In this document: in pieces, positions 13,330 to 26,209 of the stretch
Layout: every line of letters starts with the position of its first letter
Numbering within the stretch: position 1 is the stretch's first letter
From: Cokeromyces recurvatus
Lineage: Eukaryota > Mucoromycota > Mucoromycetes > Mucorales > Mucoraceae
DNA: 64,000 bases
NCBI RefSeq assembly: GCF_025118155.1
Contig: NW_026251435.1
Span: forward strand, 84,334 to 148,333
Reading direction: 5' to 3'
Notes under the pieces: model-generated
Database searches by the model: none
The model's input: only the letters and a program-made list of their open reading frames with translations
Told to the model about the DNA's origin: nothing
Position numbers and translations under genes: made by a program

Positions 13330-15102
13330 TTCAAGTAAAGAGAAAATTTGTGTATGTGTATAAAAAAAAAAAATCTTTGTCTTCTCAAGGTAAATATAAC
13401 AGCAGTCACCGCAGGTACATGATTTCCAAATAGATATTTTATTTTACTGGAGTATTCTCAAATGATTAGTTGAAAGAATTTATTTTAAAAAGAAACTCTG
13501 AGATCATTTTTTCTTAGGCAAGGTGAACTGATAGTCGATATTAAGACTATCTTAAATATAGATGTCTATGGTAGTAAACCTCAACATGCTGAATCTATCC
13601 TGAATAGCTTGTTTTCTTTATCAACTTTATATTACACAGTCATGAACACTTGTAGAAACAGAACGTACTTTCATTACTGGGCCTCTTTCTTAACGTGCGT
13701 TGTGTATATTGATACTCTTTTTCAAACTATAAATAAACCAAGTATTTTTTAAGTTTTAAATAATCCACCTCTTCTGAAATGAAGGAATCAATTATAAAAA
13801 TAAGACATATGAATATAGGATTAAGATAAGATACATTACAGCTTACTATGATAGGATTATGCAAGTCGTACAACTATTACATGAGCTAAACTAATAATTG
13901 CTTCAGAAGTAAGTTTACAATAAGAACAAAAAAGAACTAGTCTTGGATCTTTATCGGCTAAGCATTTTTGCAAAAGAAACATTAGATAAAGACAATCTAA
14001 AGGCTGTTATATGGTTCCAAGCTGTTGGTAAGTTCAATATTATAAAACTTCATTAATGCACAGAATACGCACTATATTGGCACATATATATATGAACAAA
14101 GATCACTTTTTTATACTTGCCAGCTTAATTTGGCAAATTTTATCTAATGACCGAAATATGAAGCATAAAAATACTATTAACAATTGAAAACCTGCCAATT
14201 ATGCTTCTAAATTTGAATAATATGGTTAGAATAGCCCGCATATATGACAATTATTGCATTGAATCAAACATAAGCAAAAGTTCATTTACGCATCCAACAC
14301 TACCATGGTCACTGATTGAAGATTTGATCAGTAGACGTAAAAGTAAACGACTTAGATGCTCTGTAAGATACCCGCAATAATTGTTTTATTATTATTATTA
14401 TTTATTTGTCAACTGTATATTATTAAAATAAAATAAATATTGAATTCTACTCACACTAGTATTATTATTTACATAAAAAGATACTAAAAACTATTTTTAA
14501 AGCACTCGTTTGTCATGTCTGTAGTGTTCATAGCAGATTCTTCGCGTTTATAACGTAATCTCCTAGACTGTGTGTCTATCTCGTATTTTATTTTATTTTT
14601 CCTTTGAAAAGAGTGCAAGTCAATAAAGCTATTAGATTGATAAATATACATCGTTTTGCTCATATCATGTGTCCTTAAATTAGCTCAAGTAAACTATCAA
14701 TACGTTAAACAATTCTTATCTTGTAACTTGCAACAAAAGGAAAATTCAATACCCAAAAATCTGTCACTAACGTTAAAGAATATTTCACCCGAATAACTAT
14801 AACAAGGAATATTTAATTAACTTGTGAATAATAAAACTGTGTTAAACTACACATGTATGCCAAATTATATATAGTTTATTTATTTTATTTTATTTTATTT
14901 TCAATCTTCTTTGCGACAGTCTGAGAGGTTAATTGCCTTGCCTTTGGTTAAAATATGAATAAAGGACATTTCTAATTTGGTCTGAAATGATTTGTTTTAT
15001 GTTATTTATTAATATCTCTAAATATGATTGTATGTTGGGGGGAGGGGTTAAAGTACAATAAAGCACTTTTTTATTTTTTTTTCTCAACTATTAGCAATAT
15101 TG
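13330..15102. other. 1.8 kb intergenic region between two minus-strand genes
   Basis: No intact gene is visible. There are AT-rich runs and a TTTTA-type repeat near 14880-14900. The middle part (13517-14372) shows short peptide-like frames and is listed separately as a possible relic. Confidence 0.5.
13517..14372 (+). pseudogene. Possible decayed ORF fragments of unknown family
   Basis: Three separate plus-strand pieces read like protein but are broken by stops and frame changes. One near 13517 begins QGELIVDIKTILNIDVYG. One near 13934-14030 reads ELVLDLYRLSIFAKETLD and continues to NLKAVIWFQAVG. One near 14200-14370 contains SFTHPTLPWSLIEDL. The peptide composition is more protein-like than the surrounding frames. 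I do not recognise a domain, and I suspect a dispersed multicopy family because no single start or splice scheme joins the pieces. Confidence 0.3.
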
Positions 15103-18100
15103 TTATTTTCTCTTAACAAGAATAGGCTTTGGTATGTCTAGAAGTGAATACAATTTGTCTCTTTCTTCCTTGATATCATTTAATGGTCCAGCCCTAATTT
15201 ATAAAGATATTAGTAAACATGTACTTTTATATAATATCAAATGTATTATTACCAGTTAGTTTCAGTGAGAATATGAAGGACTTCCATCACTTTCTCATCA
15301 TCGTCATCATAAAATGATATTTGAGTAAATAATTGCTCAGATACTTCAATACGGATCTATATAAAATGTAAGTAATGTTTAACAAAGCTATTTCATGTAA
15401 CTTACTCTTGGAAATGAATGTACAAGATAAGTCAATAGTTGTTGAAGTGTCTTTGTCTTTACTTGTGAATTATTAACTGACATTAATCCAATGAATCTAA
15501 TATACAAAAAAAAAAAATTCTTAGTGGTCTCTTTCCTTTGTTTTCCAAGAAACTTACAATTTAACGGCTGATAATAATTTACGGATATTTCGACATTTAA
15601 ATACTTCCTTTCTAACAAGTGTGAACAATTTCAAATGTCTAATAAAACCAATTTAGTTTTGCTTTTTTCTTTCTTTCTTTCTTTCTTTAATCAATATTTC
15701 ATACTTACAAATTCTCTTGTTCAATTTTTGTCAAGGTTCCAGATTCATATAAAAGCCCCAAGACATCTAATAATGGCATGGTTACTCTATCCTGTTTTTC
15801 GTATTTGACAAAAATATCGAGTAAGATATTAAAAATGTCGCTTAGTATAAATTCTGAGTGCGATACTGGCAAGAGGTCCATGTATTCAATGAGACAAGAG
15901 CTGGAATAACGTACCTATGTCATGATATTTTGAGTCATATTGTCTTTACCTTTTTTTTTTTTTTTGTTTGTTCACACTTACTAATGATTCTGTTAATCCA
16001 CCTGCACTTGATATCAAACCAGTTAAAAGATCAAATCGATATTCAGGTATCTTTAATAATTGTACCATGACTGGATACAAATCAGAAGGTGAAGACCACG
16101 ATAAATCTCTACCAAAAGATGATTAAAATTACATTTCAAATCGATTTGTTTTTAAAATTTAACTTACTGTTTAATATAGTGTCTTAAAACATCTTTTCCA
16201 GGACATTTGAAATACTCATTACAAAAGATCAAATCATAAATGACTTTACCAGCATTTGATCTAACTTTATCAATGCGTTCTACACTTTGTTTTAGTAAAG
16301 ATGCAACCAATTTGGATGTATGCTCCATTGATAGATAGGCTTGACTATCATGATCTAGTTTAGATATACAGGGCAATAAATAGCCAATAAGTTCCATCGT
16401 GGCCGTACGAACCCATGACCCAACATCACCTCTCTGATCTGTACTATAGTCACTAAAACATCGCTCAAGTGTGTCAAGTACATACTGGAAATCATCATAA
16501 GAAAGACCTTGAATTTATGTTTTTAGAAAAAGCAGAGATATACATACAAAACTTAATATTAAAAAAAAAAATTTACCAGCTTTTAAATTAACTCCAAGTT
16601 TACAAAATATGCTATTTAGTCCTATCACAGCATTTCTTTTAGCTTCAGCATCATTTGCAATTGGGTTTTCCTATGCGTATAAGTATAATAGGTTGCCGAG
16701 TTAAATGAATATATAATACATACAAATATATATAATATATGTATACATATATGTACTACCTGAACTTGGGATGCTTTGCATAATTGAATCACTACTTTAT
16801 GAAGCCAACTTTTATATTTATTATAATCTATTGTTCCTAATGCAAGTGTATATCCACGTCTACTATAATAATTGGGATTTGCTGTATCAATTTTACTTAT
16901 AGCTTCATCTACTTCCTCCTCAGTGATACCATATGCTTCAGCGACTGCACCAAATGCAAGAACAGCGTATGCTTGAACGCTTTCTTCTTTTCTTTCTAAT
17001 GAACTATGAATAACTCTTTTCCAATCACTTAAAACATGGGTAGCTTCTAAATGAGTCTTGGAAAGACAGGTAATTAAATGACATACAGCCTCTCGAACAT
17101 GTTCTGATCCAAAAGTTGTAAGTGATCGTGGTGGTAAATTTGACACAATGGGTGCCAATATACTGGTATTATCTTGATAAAGAGAAATAATCTCTGAATT
17201 ACTTGTCTCGTATAAAGCTAAAGAAATTTCAGCAATAGCAAGCATGGCGCCATGAGATACTTGCAAATCATTACTTGTTGCGTTGGGCACCTTCAAAAAG
17301 AAAAAAAAAATTAGCTATGCATAAAATGTATAAAACGACCTAGTTACCAGGTATGGGAGTGCATGCGTAAGGAAATAATTAGGATCTAAAGAAACAAGAT
17401 TAGAGAGTGCCTTTGAAGCCAATACACGCATTGACTTATCCCAATGCTTGGCAGTAACCGATATTAAATGTTGAATCAAATGATATCTATATTCATCAAA
17501 TTTCGCAATCACACAGGCAATGTTCAAAAAGGCGGTATTACGGTTGCCGAGTGAAAAATAATCTGCAACTTGAATAATGTCAATACCATGAGGGAAAATA
17601 CCTTGTCGACCCACATTTTCTTGAAATGCTGCACTACTTGCACGACGAACATTAATCTCTCTATCAAAGACAGAAACTACGACTAAATTTTGCGCAATTT
17701 CTTTTACATAAGGTTTCATTATGTGAGGTGCATAAGCTCTTGCAAACGCCCAACAAACATAACAGCAGGCATCACGAACATGTGCACCAATGGAATGAGA
17801 GCCTCGTTTTATATCAAACTTAAGACCTCTAAGGATCCAAGGTATCGTTTCCTGAAGTCTTGCGGGTAATAATAAACCTCTCCTAGCTAGTTCTGCGATA
17901 GCAAGTGAAGCGCCATGCCAGGTATGATCTGATACTGCAGATAAATCCAATTCATTATTTTTATTCCACAATGTATTTTCTTCAAATAGCTCAAGTAAAG
18001 ATCCTACAACATCTTCTGCCAATTCTTGAGGAAGTCTTTGTGTGATACGTCCAATACCCTTGGCAGCTGACCAACGAACAATTGTATCTTTATCTCTTAA

Positions 18101-19353
18101 TCCATTCAATAAAATCTCTATAATAAGTTCAAGATGATCTGATATATCTTCTTCATCATCATCATTATTATTATCACTCAAATCATTAGCTGTATGTTCA
18201 ATATTATCTGATTGAGTACTTTCCAAGTTTTGACGTAAAGATCGATAACCTCTTTGGTATCTCCAGGATGCAATTTTGGGTCTTAAATAGCAAAGACCAA
18301 CACGTTGTGTTAACTTTGTACGAAGTTTACGAACTAGCGCATTATTTTCATATTGATCAAAAAATGGCATAGTTAATAAGGGTACAATACCATCGTCCAA
18401 TGTGTCCAATAAAACTTCGCGAGGGGCTAACTGATATGTAATACACAAACTTTGAAGAATACCTGCTGTCTAAATGATATATAATCATTAATATCTTAAT
18501 ATATATATGTATATATATATTTGCTCTTTGTTTATTTTACTTCAAAAACATCTGCATCTGAACTTAGTCTTTCCTTTGCCCATACAATGTAAGGAATTAA
18601 ATATTCATAACATATATCTTGTCTGGCAAGTAATCTAGCTACTAAAAGACTTGCACCATCACGCTCTTTACCAGTCGAGCGTAGGTATCTCTTGCATAAT
18701 TCGAATATACGAACAATCAATGAATCCTGAGTAATTCGCTTTAAATCAAATGGAATCATGCATATTAACGATAGCCATATAAAGCAAATATATCGCACTT
18801 CCCATTGATCTGTTTTTGTTGAATCTAGTTTAGATAAAAATTCAAATACAGGTTCCAAATCAGTTACTTCATGCGACATAAATTTGACTAACAATAATAA
18901 TAGAAAGACAAAAAAAAATTAATTATTATTAAACCTAAAAGTTTTGTAAATAAGTCTTACTAATTGTTTTATATCCTCGAGTTTTTGTTAAAAGATACAA
19001 AAAACGATACAACATGATTATGTTTTGATTTAACTCATCTGGAGCATCCATCTTCTTTCTTAGACTTATCATGACAGGCTGAATCATGTCCTCCAAGGTA
19101 TGATCAAGTAAATGAGGCTGTTCTTGGTATAAATCAAGCTATAATAAATGAAAAAAAAAAATAAGCAAATGAAGATGACTTGTTCCTGTGTTTAATTTAC
19201 AATATCTCTAATCCGATGAAGAGCATTAGTGATTTCTTGCTCTGGAGATTCACTAGTGATGATTGCAACCAAATTCATAAATTCATCTTTATGTTCAAAA
19301 TGAGATCTTTGTGATGAACAAATTTGCTCGAGATCTAATTGATCGTCGTCCAT
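15103..19353 (-). CDS. TBCD: Tubulin-folding cofactor D (TBCD/Cin1-like)
   Basis: This is a large HEAT/ARM-repeat chaperone in at least ten exons, starting at MDDDQLDLEQICSSQ (ATG 19353) and ending at PKPILVKRK (stop 15103-15105). Family-typical segments include VRYICFIWLSLICMIPFDL, VRWSAAKGIGRITQRLP, WHGASLAIAELARRGLLLP and IRRGYTLALG-like text (RRGYTLALGTIDYN). TBCD binds beta-tubulin after cofactor A and, with cofactors E and C, assembles or disassembles alpha/beta-tubulin dimers under Arl2 control. An acidic NNNDDDEED insert is visible between helical repeats. The length is compatible with the usual 1,000-1,200 residues. No catalytic motif is expected. Its start lies about 180 bp from the divergent ankyrin gene. 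Confidence 0.9.
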
Positions 19354-19533
19354 CTATTCTTTCGTAATAAAAAATAAAATAAAATAAAAATAAAATGAAA
19401 TAAAAGTTACTAATTTTACAGCCTTATATGCTGTCTTTTAAATTATTATTATTAAGAGTACAAAACTGTAAGGTAGACTGTTCGATTTTATTTTTATTTT
19501 TATTTTGATGCCCCTTTTCTATATATAAAAAAA

Positions 19534-20919
19534 ATGAATTATTCTATTGAAACCATTAACCCTCATAAGGAACAGACATTGCCTTCTAATTCCTTTTTCG
19601 ACTTACAAAGAGCAGCAGTTATCAGAGATAGTCCTTCTATTCGACTAAGAAGAGCAGTAAAAGGTATAAACAAACCATTAAATTTCTTTGGTCTTTCAAT
19701 TAACATACATTTAGAGGGCAACATTGCTGCAGTAAAACGATTATTGAAAAAAGTAACAAATATTCAGAATCCTGATCCAGAAACAGGCTGGTATAGTATA
19801 CATATATATATATATGTATATACATATATACCTCCATTATTTCAAAAATGTTAATATAGATGATAGTACAACACTCATGTATGCAGCACAATATGGTCAC
19901 GTGGAACTGGTAGAATTACTTTTAGAATTAGGACATGAAGAAGAAGTAATCTCGGTTGTAAGTATACATTTAAAAGTTACTTTGTTATCTTAATTAGTTT
20001 TATAATATAGGATAATGAGGGGATTACAGTTTTAATGATTGCTGCCATGTACAACCATGAAGAAGTATTGACAATAACAACTTGAATGACTATTTGCATA
20101 TATTTATATGTAATATAGATTTTCTTTTTATATGTAAGTAAATACCCAGAATGTATTCATGCTATTAGTAAAAATGGATGGACTGCCTTATTATATGCCG
20201 CACAAAATGGAAATGCAAACCTTGTCAGTGTAGGGTTCAAATATAGTCTTTTCTTTTTTTTGACTTGACTTGACTTGAATCTTTTATAGTACCTTTTATC
20301 TATATCAGCAGATTATGATCATGTAGATAATGAGGGAAACTCTGCTTTACATTATGCTTCTGCATGGGGTCATGTTACTGTTATGGATTTATTGATTGTA
20401 AGTTACTAAAGAGCAATTATGTGCTATGTATATTAATAATATCCATAGTCCGAAGGATGTAATGTCGATCTTGAGAATAATGAACATTTAACTGCATTTG
20501 ATTATGCCTACAGTAATGCAGTACAAGAACATCTTAAAGGTAAATTTTTTAATAAATATTTATATATTTCTATAGCCAATATTTAACTATTACGAGCAGA
20601 AATGTCACAAGCTACATTTAATGATGACTCTACAATATCTGCATCTTCTTCACGTCAACAACAACATACAAATAATTTTTTTGCTAGTAATATAACAAAT
20701 TCGCGTGGTACTTCTTATGCTGGTTATGAAAGTCCTATTCCTTGTGCATCTACTTCTTCTTCTTCTCTTGTAATACCTCCACCACAAGAAGGATCATTAG
20801 CTGCAAGTCCTCGTGGATCAAATCAAATTGTAAGTGGTAGTCCTTCTTCTGGATACTCTGAGTTATTAGAAAGAAGAAGAGCAAGTAGTTTTGGTGACAC
20901 AAAATCAAAAAGGACATAA
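19534..20919 (+). CDS. AVO2: Ankyrin-repeat protein, Avo2-like TORC2 subunit
   Basis: The gene is spliced. Exon 1 (19534-19663) joins exon 2 (19715-19790) to read SIRLRRAVKEGNIAAVKRLL, close to the start of yeast Avo2 (as I remember it). Ankyrin repeats follow: TTLMYAAQYGHVELVELLL, NEGITVLMIAAMYNHEEV, NGWTALLYAAQNGNANLV, and NEGNSALHYASAWGHVTV. The C-terminal 105 residues (20602-20919) are Ser/Pro-rich and disordered, ending RRRASSFGDTKSKRT with an RRAS-type basophilic kinase site. Avo2 is a non-essential TORC2 component that recruits Slm1/2 in yeast. Architecture (N-terminal ankyrins, Ser-rich tail) fits, but generic ankyrin proteins are a possible alternative. The short AT-repeat introns include one 19791-19866 with a weak acceptor. 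Confidence 0.7.
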
Positions 20920-21081
20920 AAAAAAAATACGTACAATTTAAGAAGTATATTCTACCTTTTGGATATTTTGTAAATAGATATGATATAAGGAATAATATTC
21001 AATAACGTTAATTTATTATATTGTACTTTTTTCTTTTCTTTCTTTTTGAATTATAATAGATACAAGTAACTGATTATAATT

Positions 21082-22416
21082 CTATTTACTAAGCCTATTC
21101 TTAAATATATTTCTTTTACTATTAATCTCTTCAACTGTTAACCTTGATGCTATATCATTGTCACCAGAAAATATGCACTATTAAAACAGAGAATTAATTG
21201 AAAACTTATTTTATTTTATTTAAGAAAAAAAAACAGTATATGTTACCTTTATGAATTTATCACAATCAATCATTCTTTTTGGCATATTTTGAAGTATTTG
21301 AAATGTTTCTACAGAGTCTTCTGCCTTTGAAATACGTTGTTCGTTTAGCTTTAAAAGAGTAAAAGTGACTTGATAAAGTACTTTAAATCCTTCTCCTCTA
21401 TAGAAAATAAATAAAGCACATTGAATAAGTATAATACAATTTAAATAAATAAAATAAAAACAATGTCTTATTTACACAAAAAAGCAATCCCAAATCCTCA
21501 TGACTGTTTCAACCGGCAAAATATTAACAAAAAGGGTTAAAAACCAATGCGTTGTTAATAATGTAATAGGAGGTAGTTCATCTCTACAATCCCAGAAAGA
21601 TGTATGACTCAATTTTGCCCAAACAGCCGGCATCTTTTCGTAAATCATCAGCATCAACGTACTTTGTTCAATTCGACCCCCTTCCATAGTTACATCAAAT
21701 ATCTTTTCAGGAAAATAGTCTTGAACGATAGTAACCAATATCCAAAATGCTTGCTGCTCTTCTTCCATTACAAGTAAAAGAAATCCAGCTACAAAGTTGA
21801 GTGATTGACAGTAGCCTATCGAGGGGGAATGAACACTAAAGGCCAAAAGCACACGGTATAATGCATCTGTATCAAAAGAATAATTATCCGGGAAAGTACG
21901 ATGGATATCCTTTTTAATGGCATCTTTGCAATGGCTTGTGTCCCTTGCTTTTTGTAATAAGTTAAAGTAGAGTTCTGGATTTTTATTCATCTTTTCCTCT
22001 GCTCCACTATAATGCATCCAGGCCTTTTAAAAGAAAAAAAAAAGGAGAAAAAAAACCCCCCCTCCAGTTATTAAATATCATATTTCTGGTTTCTGTGTTT
22101 TTACTTGTCTTTTACCTTTGGCCTCATCTTCGGCGGGATACCTTTTCTTGCATACCTTTTGACTTTATATATGTTTATAAGTACGATAGATTTGAAACAA
22201 AAGATTTTTATCATACTTACGTTGTGGACATATTACTGGCCATTGATGGCTGTTATTAGCAAGTAATCTATTCCAGGTCTTTATTTGTTTTTGAATTGTA
22301 ATTTTATATCTTTGCTCAAACTCGTATAATACATCAGAATCAACCCATTGCAGAGGTCTTTTAAATCCATAATTATCCCTTTTTTTTTTCAAACAAGTGT
22401 TAATATAAATACATTC

Positions 22417-22451
<35 letters not shown>

Positions 22452-22881
22452 TGATATATATTCACCTTTCAGTTAGTTTGGAAGTTTCACTCTTGGTAGT
22501 AGGTATAACTTGAATAGTTTGTAATGAGTTATGACTTGAATTGTCTGACATATAAACTGAAGAAGATGAAGAAGTGGTTAAAGAAGGTGTTCTTAGTGAA
22601 GATTTAGAAGTAATTGTAGAATTTGATAAAGAAAGATCTGTAAAAGGACAATAAGGGACACTGTGCTTTTCAGTGTTAAGAAGTAAATGATGATAATCCG
22701 TATTTACATAGTTCATCTGTTGCTTATAAGTTGATTGCTTTTTGTATATCTCTTGCTGTTCTTGTTTTGCTTGAATTCTTAATTTTTCAAATGCTTCCTT
22801 TAGAATATTTTGTTGCTTTTTTAAATGCGCTTCTTTAGAATTGCTATCACTTGAGACATAATAAATTTCATATAGACTCAT
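21082..22881 (-). CDS. TBC-domain Rab GTPase-activating protein (GRTP1/TBC1D2-like)
   Basis: The start is ATG 22881 (MSLYEIYYVSSDSNS). The first ~140 residues are Gln/Lys-rich coiled coil and Ser-rich linker. The TBC domain begins around KAWMHYSGAEEKMNKNP. The arginine finger is in IKKDIHRTFPDNYSF and the glutamine finger in IGYCQSLNFVAGF, so both catalytic residues are present. The ILPVETVMRIWDCFF motif and KVLYQVTFTLLKLNEQ follow. The last exon ends VEEINSKRNIFKNRLSK (stop 21082-21084). Order and spacing resemble human GRTP1 and the TBC1D2 family, which act on Rab7-type or related GTPases; the partner Rab here is unknown. Several short introns include long TA repeats (near 22420-22445). Confidence 0.88.
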
Positions 22882-23469
22882 GTTAACAAAAAAAAAGGAG
22901 ATTGGTAAGAAAGTAAAGAAACAACGTATAAAAATGAAAAGAAGGAGTAGAGAAAAATATAAAATGGTTTAGGGAGATATGGATAAGATTTTTTTTTTTT
23001 TTTGTGTGTGTGTATGTATGCGTTTTACTGTTCATTTTCTTATATTCTTTTTTTTATCTTTATAAAGAAAAAAAAATACATAGAGAACTGCTATATAAGA
23101 AGATAAAAGAGAGAATCAAGTCAATAAATATAGTATCTATAAAAATGTTAACTGTTATAAGCTTTCTTATAATAAATAAGCTACATATCTTAATATGTAG
23201 GCTGAATAATCAAACAAAATAGATGTTAATAGTCATCTTTAAATTTATAATATTTACTTTTCATCTTTATCTTTGGCACAATTGATTGTCTAAAAGCAAA
23301 CTATTCAAAAAAAAAAAAAAAAAAAAACGTGGCATATGCATTTGGATAACTATTTATCCGTGATATTTTTTTTTAACAATTTTGTGGGGTTTAACTAATT
23401 CTTTAGAGTTTATACTTTTTTTTTTTTTTTTTTTTTTTTTACATCAGATTGGTACATAAAATAAAAAGT
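22882..23469. promoter_or_regulatory. Divergent intergenic region
   Basis: This 588 bp AT-rich region separates the TBC gene (-) from the sorting nexin gene (+). It holds a GT-repeat run (about 23003-23020), an A-run of about 19 (near 23310) and a T-run of over 20 (near 23420) just before the sorting nexin start. No specific regulatory site is recognised. Confidence 0.4.
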
Positions 23470-25101
23470 ATGATATTATCAGTTTCAGAAGCTGCTGCAA
23501 CACCGGATACAATTCAGTTTAAATTAATTTTGGAGGAAAACGTAAAGCACATGTAAATTTCTTTTGATGTACGCATTTAACAAACACATTCTTTTCAGGG
23601 CAAATCTGAAACTATATTTCGTACATTTCAACAAATAAATTGGATGCATCATAGATTAAAACAGGCTTTCCCAAACATTGTACATGCCCCTTTACCTGAA
23701 CAACCTTTGAAAACGCTTATTGATGATCAAGATTATGTGGAGAGAAAAAGACTTCAGATAGAAAGATTCCTAAATAGGATTACAAGCCGTGCAGAATTAA
23801 CAAGACATGAAGACTTTCTTTATTTTTTATCTAATGACATGGTAAAACACCAACTTCTATTCCTGTTATTTAATATTAATATTAAAATTATTAGCCACTT
23901 ACAAAAGTGGGTCCTAGTACAAGTACAGGTGTGCTGTCTTTCCTAAAATTTAACAGAGTGATCATGAAATCTAAATCTGATGGAGGTTTCAAGTCATATA
24001 AGCCAATTGAGATAATTGAAGGAGTAAGTTTAAAGTATATACAGTTAAAAAATAAATAAATAAATAATATAACATGATAGAATGAACAAGACGTATTTCA
24101 TAAACACCAAATCTATATTTTATTACAAGAATCCTATTTTGGTTTTATAGCTGAATCTTTAAATCAGCTTGTGCATGCTCGGGAAGTTTTAGGGGATGAA
24201 TTAACACAAATGGGGGACCTGATTATTGAAACAACACAAAGTAAATATAGACTTGGTATAGGTTTGAAGTCACATCTGAGGGAATCGCAACGTTATTTGG
24301 ACAGAAAGATGCAAATGTTGGGTTTATTAATGGATGAGTTGAGCTTTATATTTACGAGACAAGGTAAAGAAGAATACATGAGATTTGGTGATGTCATGAT
24401 TGAGTATAAAAACTCATTTGAACCACTTAAGGTAAATAAAATATATGCTAACAGAACATATTTTTTAAACAAAAATATATATATCATGATTAGATAGTCT
24501 TTAATACAAGAATAATAAAATTAATGGAATATGTGGATCAACTGAAGCTACGTAACAGAAAAAGAGATAAAGCAGACAAATTAAAGTTAAAAATAGGCCT
24601 AAGTCATCCAGAGTTAAATCAAGCTATAAATGAAGAAAGAAAGGCAAGTCAAGCATAATAAGTGAAGCATTATATTTCCATCATATTTATCCTATATAAA
24701 AACAGGCCACTGAATTATTAGAAAAAAGTAAAAAAGAGTTTGATGACTGTCAAAACCAAGTTAAGAAAGAGTTTCAATTGTTTGAAATACAAAAGAATAA
24801 GAACTTGCGAAAATCCATCAAAGACTATGTTAATTTGAGTTTACGTTATGAAAAGATAAAATTACAGCATTTAGAAAAAACATTAACTGACATACAACAA
24901 ATAAGCAACAAGACTTCCTCTATTCAAATACCCCTTAATTGTAATACAAAGAAGAGAAAGCAAGACTATAAAGACTTGAAGAAACCATTGCAATCTTCGA
25001 CTTCTTTACCCACAAATCAACATGAACACTATTTAATAAGAATTTCAGCTTCTTATGATGGTCGATTTAATAATAAAGATTGGTTATTGCCTAAAGAGTA
25101 G
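23470..25101 (+). CDS. Sorting nexin (PX domain plus BAR-like coiled coil)
   Basis: The gene is spliced, starting MILSVSEAAATPDTIQFKL and joining ENGKSETIFRTFQQINWM. The PX fold runs to about residue 120, with the later PX helix ERKRLQIERFLNRI and DFLYFLSND. A linker leads to a C-terminal helical region of about 250 residues (QESYFGFIAESLNQLVHARE, then LMDELSFIFTRQGKEEYMRF) with many Lys/Glu heptads, as in SNX-BAR proteins. These remodel endosomal membranes and sort cargo with retromer or Snx4-type complexes. The usual PI3P-binding Arg in the RRYSDF segment appears replaced (TFQQINW), so binding may be altered. Which SNX-BAR orthologue (Snx4, Snx41, Vps17 type) it is cannot be told. Confidence 0.78.
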
Positions 25102-25734
25102 CAAGAATGATTATATATTATAATAAAAAAAAAGAAAATTAAAAGTTGAGATAATAGCATTCAAGTATGTATATTTGTATAAAGAATAGAGAACAGTAAT
25201 TATGATATTCAATGTATATAATAAGATATATCAAAAGGTCTTTTTTTTAAAACTTAATAAGGAGTAAACAATAATATAGTGAATTAGTCTATGAGCATTA
25301 TGTCTTTTACACTATTTGCATGCAATTTTATTTATTTAAAAGAAAAAGCTTCGTTATATACTATTCTCATATATTTATATACAATCACTAAAGACTATAC
25401 ATTCAAAGATACGTGATATGCTCCCATATAGGAATTCATGCTAGTATAGCTTTCATTAAGCATAGTTAGATTTATTACAATAATACATTCAAGTCAACTA
25501 AAGTAAAAGTGCCTTATGTCCTTTGTTTTAATCCAATATATAAAAATACAATTTAATTCTTTTCTTGTCTAAGATATATGATAATCGTGATATATTTCAT
25601 CAGCATGTATTATAAAACAAGTATTTTTTTATTATTCACTAAGAAACTACAAACGAAAAAAAAAAAAAAGAGGATTGTATAAATATATAAGTAAATATAT
25701 TTAGTTTCTCCTGAAATATGAGTTTAACTAAAGA

Positions 25735-26209
25735 TATTATGATAACGATTAGTGTGCTATTAAGATTATCCAATTAGATTCATCACAGAGATTGTGACGC
25801 CTTTTTATGACAGTTAAAAGCATATGATAACGGATCAAAAAAAAAAACTATAAAAGGAGGTCATTTTCATGCCCAAACTTGCTTTTTTTTTTCTTTTCTT
25901 TTTCTCTTTATACAATCCTTTTTTTTCATTTGTTGGCTTGTAAAAGGGCTGATGAGTGATTTTTTGGGATGGCTTCATAGCTTAGTTAGTATTTTGTATG
26001 CTTTCTTTCTGGATTATGCTCACCTCTCCAATGTATTCTAATAACGATGTAAACCATCATTGATAAACATTACGAGTACCTCCGGGATAAGTATATGGAA
26101 CACTGCGACGTTATGGGGCCCATTTTTTTTATTATTTATATATTTATATAGCAGATTTTATTATAAATGAAAAAAAAAACAATATAAATACAAATATTAC
26201 GCGTATAAG
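25735..26209 (+). repeat. Left inverted arm of palindromic element
   Basis: The arm starts near TATTATGATAACG and runs to an ACGCGTATA end. It is the reverse complement of 28281-28750. No protein frame of note is seen inside. Confidence 0.85.

Noticed and set aside
25965..26030. tRNA or tRNA-derived SINE in the palindrome arm (box A-like TAGCTTAGTTAG)
   Set aside because: No box B and no cloverleaf could be formed downstream.
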